The position numbers and the translations under genes were made by a program. Shown piece after piece: positions 60,401 through 64,000 of a stretch of 64,000 bases of DNA. The notes under the pieces are model-generated. The model was not told where the DNA came from. It did no database searches and worked only from the letters and a program-made list of their open reading frames with translations. The stretch covers positions 43,242,133 through 43,306,132 of the forward strand of contig JAVMKO010000005.1 in NCBI GenBank assembly GCA_032164245.1, written 5' to 3'. Within the stretch, counting starts at the first letter, position 1; every line of letters starts with the position of its first letter. This stretch comes from Sternotherus odoratus (lineage: Eukaryota > Chordata > Testudines > Kinosternidae).

Positions 60401-63400
60401 CATTAGATGTAAAGAGAGCGTTAGCCTTTTACATAGAAAGGACCAAGTCTTTTCGTAAATCCCCACAACTTTTTATTTCAGTGGCAGAAAGGATGAAAGG
60501 GCTACCAATTTCTACGCAGCACCTCTCGGCCTGGATTACATCTTGTATTAAATTGTCTTATAGCCTTTCGAATGCTACCCCACCAGCACTAACAGCGCAT
60601 TCGACCAGAGCTCAGGCCGCATCCACAGCGTTCCTGGCGCACATTCCGATCGTCGACATCTGTAGAGCAGCGACGTGGTCTTCGGTGCACACCTTCACTT
60701 CGCACTACGCCATCGTGCAGCAGTCGATGGAGGACGCAGCTGTGGGACAAGCGATCCTGTCAGCAGGTACTCAAAGTACTCCTCACCCTCCTCCGAGATG
60801 ACTGCTCGTAAGTCACATCTGGGAATGGACATGAGCAAGCACTCGAAGAAGAAAGAACAGTTACTTACCTCGTAACGTTGGTTCTTCGAGATGTGTTGCT
60901 CATGTCCATTCCGAATCCCATCCACCTCCCCTCTGTCGGAGTACCGGCAAGAAGGAACTGAGCGGGGGGGAGGGTCGGCAGGGGCATATATGCATGGCCA
61001 TAAGGGCGCCACTCCAGGGGTCGCCCCTGCCGACCCTACGGGTACCGCTGGGGAAAAGCTTTCCAGACCGGGCATGCGCGGAACGCACACACACATCTGG
61101 GAATGGACATGAGCAACACATCTCGAAGAACCAATGTTACGAGGTAAGTAACTGTTCTTTATTTACAGATTAAAGCAAGTGAACACATCCACACCAGTGA
61201 GTTACCATCTAATCCTAAGAGTGAACGAGTTGTAGTGATCTGTCAATTCAAAGTCTCTTTCAGAGTGGACTCAGGAGGCAGCCCCTGGGGATCTCTGGCT
61301 TCAGGTTAGGTCAGGTCTACACTAGTGAGTTTACAGTGGCACAGCTGTCCTGATGCAGCTGTGCCGCTGTAAGAGTGCTTGTGTAGCCACTCTATGCTGG
61401 TGGGAAAGAGCTCTCCCATTGACATAACACCACCTCCACAAGTGGTAGTAGCTGTGTCAGCCGGAGAAGCTCTCCCACTAGCATGGCGCTTGTCTACAAT
61501 GGCGCTTCTGTGAGTGTAACATGTCATTCAGGGAGTGTTTTGTTCAGACCCCTGAGCAACATAAGTTATACGGACAAAAGTGGTCACTAAGGGCTTGGTT
61601 AGACTGGCGCTTTATAGCGCTAAAACCCTCCAGGAGCGCTATAACTCTCTAACCTTACACACTGTCAAGGCACATTTTGCGCAAAAAGTCTCTGTTTATA
61701 TATTTTACTATAAAACCACCTCTCCGAGGGTGATAAGGGCTTTTGCGTATTCCCTGTAGCGTGTTAGGGCCAGTGTAATCAGTCATTACGCGATAAGGGA
61801 TCTCTGGCTCACCTCCGAGCCATTTAAGGCAATTAACAAGCCATTAAAGGCAAATGACGTCTAAGTGTTGTTTTGAAAACAGGAGGAAAAATGCGGAAGT
61901 ACCTTTTCAGTTTCTCTCTTACAACTCACAGCAAATAACCACTGGAAATGCTTACGGATGGAGCTGTGTGACTTAAATACAGAGCCTGTCAGTTTTCTCT
62001 AAGGAAAAGTCACTGACAGCCTGAAGTTCCCTCCCTACGCACACGTTCCCCGTTCCCCCTAACCCTCCTCGTTTCAAAAGCACGTTGCACCCAGCTGGAT
62101 GCTGGGATAGCTGCCCAGAATGCACCACTCCCTGTGCCGCAACAACTGCCGCAAATGTGGCCACGCCAAGACATCCTATAGCGCAATACCTATTGCGGTA
62201 TATGGGTACCGCTACAACCAAAAGCGCTATAATCTGGTAAGTGTAACCTTAACCATAGACATGGCCTTAGAGTCTCTAACTCTTCAGATTTCAAACAGCC
62301 AAAAAGATGGAAAACTTCCTTGCAGGTAGCTTTTCCAAGGTGAGGATAGGACAGTTAACTAATCCTTTGTATTGCGATGTTTCTTAATGGCCCATCTGAT
62401 TTGGACAGTCCTTCTGGAAGGGTGGGAGGAAAATTCCTTTGCCTGGGTTCACAAGTTCAGAGCAAACATTTTCAAAGTTATAAAACAAAACTTATCTCTC
62501 TTCTTATAGCCTAGGATACAGACATTGCAAGAGAGATTAATGCAGGCAGCAATTTATAACCGTTTCATAGAGTCTAAACACCCAATGTCTTATAAGAATG
62601 TAATACCTCTTTTGAGCAAAACTACCATACAGGTGAAGAGGTCTGGTCTCCAGCTATGAGTTTGTTTTTAGCTAATGCCTGCAGCCTGGAAAAAAGCAGG
62701 TATCTGGCCTGCCAGCATCACCAGGGGGGAAGGGGTTTTTGTGTGTACAGCTGGCAAGCTCAACCCAGTAGATAGGTCGGACAGCACCATTCTGTGGCAG
62801 CATTCATAGGACACCTAGGCTCTATGGTCAGCCATTTTGGGTTCTCTTTGCAGATGCCTGGACAGCCTGACAGCTGTGAGAGACTGAGCCAGCGGGGCCC
62901 CTGGGTCTAGGCATCAGAGGTGCTATCTCTGCCTTAAGAGTGGGCCTGCTCTGCTACAGAGATGGGGCTCTGACACAGGGTGGGGTTCGAAGACTTGGGG
63001 TTTTGGCTTCTCTCTAGCCAGGGGATGGGGACACACAAGCCTGACTTTGTTATTGATCTTGCAGGGGTCGAGTGGGGTTTGCCTCCATTTTGGTCGTGTC
63101 TTCCAGAGTCTGGCTTATTTCTCCCCACCATCCAGCCGGCTGTCCTAGCTTGTCTTGGTACTGCAGTGGAGAAGCTAAAATTCTCTGGTGTTTTGGTTTC
63201 CAGGGGCAGCCCAGGAGGGAGTGATATTTGTTCACACCCGGTCCTACGAGGACCTGACGAGCCCTGAGGATGGAGGAGACGTTGCGCCAAGGAGCCCTGA
63301 GGGCGGGCGAGGGGACCAGGCAGACCAGACCAGCATGGAACAGATCAGTAAGGACTTCAGTGAGCTCAGCACACAGCTGACGGGCGTGGCATTAGACCTG

Positions 63401-63674
63401 GAGGAGGAGATGAGGCTAAGCCAGGAGGACAAGATGGATCTCTTGCCGCAGACGGCCCGGAGGGACTCAGCGCGGTCGGAGAAGGAGGACGAGGACGTGA
63501 CTACAGAGGCCTGGCGCATGCATCAGAAGCATGTGTTTGTGCTGAGCGAGGCAGGCAAGCCGGTGTATTCCCGTTATGGCTCAGAGGAGGCGCTGTCCAG
63601 CACCATGGGAGTGATGATGGCCCTGGTGTCTTTCCTGGAGGCAGAGAAGAATTCCATCAGGTCTATCCATGCAG
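42303..63674 (+). CDS. MON1A: MON1A, vacuolar fusion protein MON1 homolog A (first two coding exons)
   Basis: MON1A pairs with CCZ1 to form the guanine-nucleotide exchange factor that activates RAB7 on late endosomes. The joined coding parts 42303-42429 and 63204-63674 read in one frame; the split codon completes as Gly. The protein starts [20 protein letters not shown], has a Ser/Pro/acidic unstructured head, then a segment rich in Asp/Glu around [19 protein letters not shown], and enters the first longin domain at [20 protein letters not shown], which is nearly invariant in vertebrate MON1A. The second longin, third domain and C-terminus lie beyond the window. The intron between is 20.8 kb and full of transposons. 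MON1A and RBM6 are divergent neighbours in other tetrapods, which supports both calls. Confidence 0.95.
42430..44640. other. MON1A intron, repeat-derived
   Basis: Contains the fold-back at 43481-43579. Around 43620-44050 it has a block with 'cctaacagagaggactttgg' and 'ccagcaaaagaaaaaaagtt' that looks like part of a longer interspersed repeat. No exon recognised. Confidence 0.4.
43481..43615. mobile_element. Fold-back of Penelope-like tail
   Basis: 'aagaacaggagtacttgtgg' onward at 43482 is mirrored by 'ccacaagtactcctgttctt' at 43558-43577. The arms are about 40 bp, with a 17-bp T-rich centre. The right arm continues into 'agactaacacggccgctact', the outer end of the same tail. Two tail copies thus face each other. 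Confidence 0.8.
44640..45098 (-). mobile_element. CR1 LINE RT fragment, left part
   Basis: 44675-44953 read on the minus strand gives [20 protein letters not shown] and [19 protein letters not shown]1 reverse transcriptase. The copy is interrupted by Harbinger copy 1 and resumes at 49265-49390. Confidence 0.75.
45350..45549 (-). mobile_element. Cry-like SINE inside Harbinger copy 1
   Basis: The complement of a pol III B box ('ggattgaactcacaaccctg') and A-box region ('accactgagctatccctccc') marks the head at the right. The tail at the left has 'accttgaaggtcatcaagtc'. It is therefore younger than Harbinger copy 1. Confidence 0.7.
45669..46160 (+). pseudogene. Myb/SANT-like protein of Harbinger copy 1, first exon
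   Basis: The ATG at 45669 opens a frame with [20 protein letters not shown], the Myb/SANT-like domain of Harbinger accessory proteins. A frameshift near 45775-45850 moves the rest ([13 protein letters not shown] region) to another frame. Equivalent to 50962-51514 of copy 2. Confidence 0.75.
46239..46620 (-). pseudogene. Third minus-strand frame of Harbinger copy 1
   Basis: Minus-strand translation gives [20 protein letters not shown] and KAALPRNLL down to NRLFQ-stop. The upstream part ([15 protein letters not shown]) is one frame away after a single shift near 46465. It matches the protein at 51625-52020 in copy 2 at roughly 60% of residues, with mostly conservative changes and the stop at the same place. 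Function unknown; I do not recognise the family. Confidence 0.75.
47100..47521 (+). pseudogene. Second exon of the Myb-like gene, Harbinger copy 1
   Basis: Reads EEK-rich sequence, then [20 protein letters not shown] and [12 protein letters not shown], homologous to the coiled-coil C-terminal part at 52506-53206 of copy 2. The upstream Lys/Arg-rich piece near 47120 is degraded. Confidence 0.68.
47650..48901 (-). pseudogene. Harbinger DDE transposase, copy 1, degraded
   Basis: Pieces on the minus strand: [20 protein letters not shown] (N-terminus), then [20 protein letters not shown] (first catalytic Asp region) and [13 protein letters not shown] (catalytic Glu region), with [13 protein letters not shown]. 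The piece with the second Asp is lost or unreadable. Several frameshifts and deletions. Confidence 0.78.
49265..49390 (-). mobile_element. CR1 LINE RT fragment, right part
   Basis: 'gtatcaaaagctgtgctaaa' to 'cttggtgaatccatgttgac' continues the CR1 RT interrupted at 45098. The two parts bracket Harbinger copy 1. Confidence 0.75.
50361..50541 (+). mobile_element. Penelope-like fold-back tail with 12-bp target duplication
   Basis: Runs from 'agaatcagagaggtagccgt' through 'gtcctgtggcaccttaaaga', then folds back: 'agtattgaagcataagcttt' to 'cccactt' is mirrored after a 10-bp centre by 'aagtgggtattagcccacga' to 'caatac'. The host 12-mer AGACAGTGCACA stands at 50361-50372 and again at 54989-55000, just beyond the Harbinger element. 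The fold-back is thus one insertion, later hit by Harbinger. Confidence 0.8.
51515..52505 (+). other. Intron of the Harbinger Myb-like gene
   Basis: GT-AG intron predicted from the phase match of exons 1 and 2. It contains the third minus-strand frame and C runs at about 52008-52018 and 52029-52045. Confidence 0.65.
51625..52178 (-). CDS. Unrecognised third Harbinger protein, antisense within the Myb-like intron
   Basis: 51625-52020 on the minus strand is open and reads [40 protein letters not shown], then [39 protein letters not shown] and ends KLFE-stop. A likely start lies at 52178 ([20 protein letters not shown]) in another frame, separated by two long G runs that would easily slip, so the N-terminal link is uncertain. 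The well-conserved C-terminal 75 residues contain Trp, Tyr and His positions shared with copy 1. There are no membrane spans or known motifs that I recognise. The order of conserved residues across two diverged copies argues that it is, or was, a real protein of this element. Confidence 0.6.
53306..54625 (-). pseudogene. Harbinger DDE transposase, copy 2, lightly damaged
   Basis: The ATG at 54625 opens [20 protein letters not shown] and an acidic linker. The helical region follows ([40 protein letters not shown]), then the DDE core: first Asp in [12 protein letters not shown], second in IIGDPAYPL, Glu in [12 protein letters not shown], and the tail [13 protein letters not shown]. This is the HARBI1-like DDE_4 superfamily nuclease. 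It is interrupted by one in-frame TGA at 54335-54337, a frameshift near 54000 and another at the C run near 53726. All three catalytic residues remain. Confidence 0.88.
54640..54845. repeat. Tandem repeats near the right Harbinger end
   Basis: Three diverged units of about 65-75 bp share 'tacccacagtgcaccgctcg'-type words (54685, 54750 and 54815). They lie between the transposase start codon and the right terminal repeat, so they could be promoter or transposase-binding sequence. Confidence 0.6.
55217..55402 (+). repeat. DIRS left inverted terminal repeat
   Basis: Starts 'ttcttcttcgagtgcttgct' and ends 'cagttccttctttccg'. It matches the complement of 60945-61115 with few changes, including the palindromic 'tggccatgcatatatgcccc' part. 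Confidence 0.9.
55564..57822 (+). CDS. DIRS ORF1, Gag-like protein (752 aa)
   Basis: Begins [20 protein letters not shown] with a Cys/His cluster at residues about 10-43 ([18 protein letters not shown]), a zinc-binding head typical of DIRS Gag. The next 250 residues are Pro/Ser/Arg/Ala-rich with SR and [11 protein letters not shown] stretches. The part after residue 430 ([50 protein letters not shown]) is the conserved capsid-like region of this family. The C-terminus is Arg/Gly-rich and may bind RNA. Intact from ATG to TGA; it overlaps ORF2 by 86 bases. The start is the first ATG after the terminal repeat. Confidence 0.9.
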   Translation: MPGASGFKACKVCGKPIPISDPHSRCLKCLGEGHQTEKCTICKGFKPRTKKERDSRLKLILMESALQPHVEPSTSSSAPASVRGTATPKGPRTPRHRSPRHGTASSRRHRSQSPVPSKKSRGRSPVRKNTGDPSVVLAAPEHARRPRSERAPIAAAPEPRAISPGTGLSPERDTPGLELPSTPEAFDAAADLIGLTVDPAPQFVVPAPVPRTVAPTIPPMPVSAVPAVSTLAAPAVSSAPLIPAPARPAPQAPRFPGKPEMYSRAIAPEGTAPPWSQSDYSSESDASSSRSRSRHSHRSRHHHSRHRHSSHRRHRQPYVMEAQGPTQWPFWTPFACHQAQGPPSVASWPSVPKGPVCATITRPQSEGAGDDQLPGTSDSQSLLQEVQEAEPIQQPFQEDIQLGNPQPGSSSSSPDDAVAGSSYNLPPMDIRGHQDLLRRVAQNLNLQTEEVKGDDEDPNVDILSSDSPPQIALPFMRKVKSTMDTLWQTPSSLPPTARGVERRYFAPREGYEYLFMHPPPGSLVADAVNHRERQGQTGPTPKSHDSKKLDLWGRKVYSSAALQLRIANQQAALGRYSYNTWSAMTKFEGTLPKESAHEFKAIVQEGRVVSRAALQAALDAADSASRQLGTAVSMRRGTWLHVSCIPPPVQATIQDLPFDKQGLFAVDTDKKLQLMKDSRAMLRSLGLHTPQGQRRPFRAPPPPPARPYQAPTYRRDQPRRGGRGNGRGRQRSSSRQPQGSGNNHPPGPRPNF
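57737..59746 (+). CDS. DIRS ORF2, reverse transcriptase-RNase H (669 aa)
   Basis: The RT palm shows [16 protein letters not shown], then [11 protein letters not shown] (motif A, Asp about 181), [17 protein letters not shown] and the active site YLDD at residues 245-248. RNase H follows with its acidic residues in place: TDASALGWG (Asp412), Glu444 in [13 protein letters not shown] (Asp469) and Asp520 in NVLADSLSR. After it comes [11 protein letters not shown] and YAFPPFPL, the methylase-like segment that DIRS elements carry downstream of RNase H. Open throughout; the start overlaps the end of Gag in another frame, so expression may need frameshifting or reinitiation. Confidence 0.93.
   Translation: MVGDGNVPHLDSPRAQGTTTLLGPDRTFEAAPRDAEPASNSIASLPFVNRLSHFYQAWSSITSDKWVLSLVEVGYSIQFSVLPPTHPPCPSLFRDPSHEQLLDQEVHTLLSLGAIEEVPQEFRGKGYYSRYFLIPKAKGGLRPILDLRGLNSYIRKLKFRMLSLAVIIPAMDQGDWFAALDLKDAYFHISIIPSHRRFLRFVMGSRHYQFTVLPFGLSSAPRVFTKCMAVVAAFIRRNGIHVYPYLDDWLIRAKSRELLLRQITFIRATFLKLGLILNVPKSTLIPTQRIEFIGVILDSRRARAFLPPSRAKAMADIIHPLLRVPMTTARNCMVLMGHMAACTYVVPFARLHLRPLKAWFAKVYSQRRDPLDLVVTLPLKVRQSLHWWLQPRSLGSGVPFHKPQPSMTLVTDASALGWGAHLGKTTTQGLWSQEELSLHINVQELRAVRLACQMFQLLLKGKSVSVLTDNTATMFYINKQGGARSSRLCKEALALWEFCIPRGISLTAAYLPGMQNVLADSLSRSFRGHEWSLRPDVAHSIFQRWGFPHLDLFATKANRKCHRFCSLLNLSPGSEGDAFHILWTGGLLYAFPPFPLVHKVLMKARQDKASVILIAPAWPRQHWYTTLLSLCVTTPVTLPLSPTLISQDHGRMLHPNLQSLHLTAWYIRG
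57907..60801 (+). CDS. DIRS ORF3 frame, tyrosine recombinase in its C-terminal third
   Basis: The frame is open for 964 codons but only about residues 615-964 (from 59750) look like protein of a known family. [20 protein letters not shown] is the core-binding start. The catalytic set is Arg768/769 in [11 protein letters not shown], His898-x-x-Arg901 in HSTRAQAAS, and Tyr934 in FTSHYAIV. This is the tyrosine recombinase that integrates DIRS circles in place of an integrase. The first 610 codons run antiparallel in meaning to ORF2 (same strand, another frame) and are probably not a domain. The frame is also that of Gag, immediately downstream of the Gag stop. Confidence 0.88.
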   Translation: MVLYHLGQVGSQPGRSGIFYPILCSPSHPPPVPVPLQGPISRATPRSGGPYPLVFGCHRGGSSRISGQGLLFPLFPYPEGQRWSSPHPGLAGPQLLHKEAEVSHALLSCHNSRYGSGRLVRRPRLKRRIFPHFHHPESQTIPEVCDGFPTLPIYRSSIRPLLSAKGIHKMHGGSRSIHQTEWHPCLPLPGRLAHQSEVKGAAPEANNVHKSHFPKAGPYSKCAKVNPHSYPENRVHWSNTGLSTCKSLSTSLSSQGHGGHYSPTSSGSHDHSKKLYGPNGPHGGMHLRGAVRKAPPSSSESLVREGLQPAQGPPRPRSDSTIKGKTVPSLVAPTQISGQRGALSQAPAIYDAGDRRFGSRLGSSPGEDHDSRPLVPGGAVSPHKCSRAQGSSPGLPDVPVTLEGQERVSSNRQHSHDVLYKQTGWCSLLSPVQGSPRPLGVLHSQRDLPHSGLPSGDAERTGGLPEPLLSGSRMVSQARCCPFDFPKVGVSPPRPVRHKGQQEVPQVLLPPQPQPRFRGGCIPHSMDGGPALCISPVPPRPQSTDEGPSGQSFRHTDSASLASSTLVHDPVVSLCDDAGNTSSVTNIDLPRPREDVTSQPPVSPPHGVVYPWLNPAELQCSDSVRDVLLGSRKPSTRGAYTTKWKRFSLWSQNKGVDPLSSPISTILDYLLELKQQGLALSTVRVHLAAISAFHPGVGGNSVFSNPLVSRVLKGLERLYPQIRQPASPWDLNLVLKALMKPPFEPISSCPLSYLSWKTAFLVAITSARRVSEIRAFTSKPPYTIFHKDKVQLRPHPAFLPKVVSPFHLNQDVFLPVFFPKPHADNRERMLHSLDVKRALAFYIERTKSFRKSPQLFISVAERMKGLPISTQHLSAWITSCIKLSYSLSNATPPALTAHSTRAQAASTAFLAHIPIVDICRAATWSSVHTFTSHYAIVQQSMEDAAVGQAILSAGTQSTPHPPPR
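60815..60912. repeat. DIRS internal complementary region
   Basis: The first part (to about 60852) is the complement of the left outer end ('gaatggacatgagcaagcac', 'tcgaagaag'). The second ('agttacttacctcgtaacgt' to 'gctcatgtccattcc') is the complement of the right outer end at 61099-61158. This is the template thought to regenerate the ends during circle formation. Confidence 0.9.
60945..61158. repeat. DIRS right inverted terminal repeat
   Basis: The complement of the left repeat, from 'cggcaagaaggaactgagcg' to 'gaatggacatgagcaacaca', then an outer extension 'tcgaagaaccaatgttacga' ending near 'aactgttct' that the left end lacks. Confidence 0.9.
61308..61530. mobile_element. Palindromic MITE
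   Basis: 'aggtctacactagtgagttt' on the left and 'ggcgcttgtctaca' on the right. Internal 'ggtgggaaagagctctccca' is mirrored by 'ggagaagctctcccac'. Same family as 19808-20082. Confidence 0.5.
61589..62255. mobile_element. MITE with TTATAGCGCT ends
   Basis: 'agactggcgctttatagcgc' on the left is opposed by 'aaaagcgctataatctggta' on the right. Inside is 'ccgcaaatgtggccacgcca', shared with the block at 13.57 kb. Non-coding. Confidence 0.55.
62260..63203. other. MON1A intron, 3' end
   Basis: No exon seen before the acceptor TTTTGGTTTCCAG (ending at 63203). The open frame running in from 63188 uses intron bases and its 5' end is not real. Confidence 0.6.
63204..63674 (+). CDS. MON1A: MON1A second coding exon
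   Basis: 471 bp: two bases, 156 codons, one base. Starts [20 protein letters not shown] after the acceptor and ends [15 protein letters not shown] before GTACCA. It holds the acidic linker, the conserved [15 protein letters not shown] helix and the first strands of longin domain 1. Fully open. Confidence 0.95.
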
Positions 63675-63735
63675 GTACCATCACAGGCAGGGATCACTTG
63701 AGGGCACATGCTGCATCGGGGAGTATTAGCTAGAC

Positions 63736-64000
63736 CAGGGGTCTCAAACTCAAATGACCACGAGGGCCGCATGAGGACTAGTGCACTGGCCCGAGGGCCG
63801 CACCACTGACACACACACACACCCTCGCTGCCCCGGCTGTGCCCCCACTCCACCCCTTCCATGAGGACTAGTGCACTGGCCCGAGGGCCGCATCACTGAC
63901 ACACACCCCGCCCTTGCTGCCCCGGCTCCGCCCCCCACTCCACCCCTTCCAAGAGGTCCCACCCCTGCCCCAACTCCTCCTCTGAGCAAGCAGCTCCCCA
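63736..64000. mobile_element. hAT-like element start with internal 90-bp duplication
   Basis: Starts CAGGGGTCTCAAACTCAAAT, a hAT-type end, 60 bp past the MON1A donor. The segment from 'atgaggactagtgcactggc' at 63771 is repeated from 63861 with a few changes, giving two 90-bp tandem units. The other end lies beyond the window. Confidence 0.55.

Larger units (their letters stand above)
55217..61158 (+). mobile_element. Full-length DIRS-type tyrosine-recombinase retrotransposon
   Basis: 5.94 kb. The left terminal repeat (about 55217-55402) and the right one (about 60945-61158) are inverted copies, highly similar over some 180 bp; the right has a longer outer end. Between the last frame and the right repeat lies an internal complementary region (60815-60912) whose halves are complements of the two outer ends, as DIRS circle-junction replication predicts. 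Three frames are open: Gag, RT-RNase H-methylase-like, and tyrosine recombinase. The empty site reads 'gagagtt' then 'atttacagatt', with no target duplication, as expected for this class. It lies in MON1A intron 1 in sense orientation. Confidence 0.95.

Noticed and set aside
63188..63203. Extension of the MON1A exon frame to the left
   Set aside because: These bases are the pyrimidine tract and AG of the splice acceptor; the frame being open there is chance.

Overview
The window looks like nuclear DNA of a reptile, most probably a cryptodiran turtle. It holds two vertebrate genes with introns (RBM6 and MON1A, placed head to head as in other tetrapods). Between and inside them lies a dense layer of transposable elements: CR1 LINE pieces, tRNA-derived SINEs of the turtle Cry type, Penelope-like tails with a GIY-YIG coding end, many hAT and other TIR MITEs, two Harbinger transposons, one full-length DIRS retrotransposon and two probable solo LTRs. 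The species call is inferred from this repeat mix and from remembered families; no search was run.

Layout. 1-23.7 kb: the 5' half of RBM6 on the minus strand. A GC-rich promoter and non-coding exon 1 lie at about 23.6-23.9 kb, the start-codon exon at 9,973-10,084, the long decamer-repeat exon at 5,556-6,888, and two further exons at 4,812-4,901 and 3,551-3,620; the rest of the gene lies beyond base 1. Its introns carry a 1.2-kb 10-bp tandem array, a 110-bp palindrome, Penelope-like pieces, a hAT-like element, a Tigger-like MITE with a GC-rich minisatellite and a large fold-back element. 23.7-42.2 kb: intergenic or MON1A 5' region, with solo LTRs, a 1.9-kb hAT-type element and CR1 pieces. 42.3-63.7 kb: the first two recognised coding exons of MON1A on the plus strand, separated by a 20.8-kb intron packed with an old Harbinger copy (45.1-49.3 kb), a younger Harbinger copy (50.5-55.0 kb) and an apparently intact DIRS element (55.2-61.2 kb). 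The window ends in the next MON1A intron.

Most notable. (1) Both Harbinger copies carry, besides the Myb/SANT-like gene and the DDE transposase, a third minus-strand reading frame inside the intron of the Myb-like gene. It is conserved in protein sequence between the two diverged copies and I do not recognise it. (2) The DIRS element keeps Gag, RT-RNase H and tyrosine recombinase frames with every catalytic residue I could check, plus inverted terminal repeats and an internal complementary region. (3) Nested insertions with readable target-site duplications give a relative order of events.
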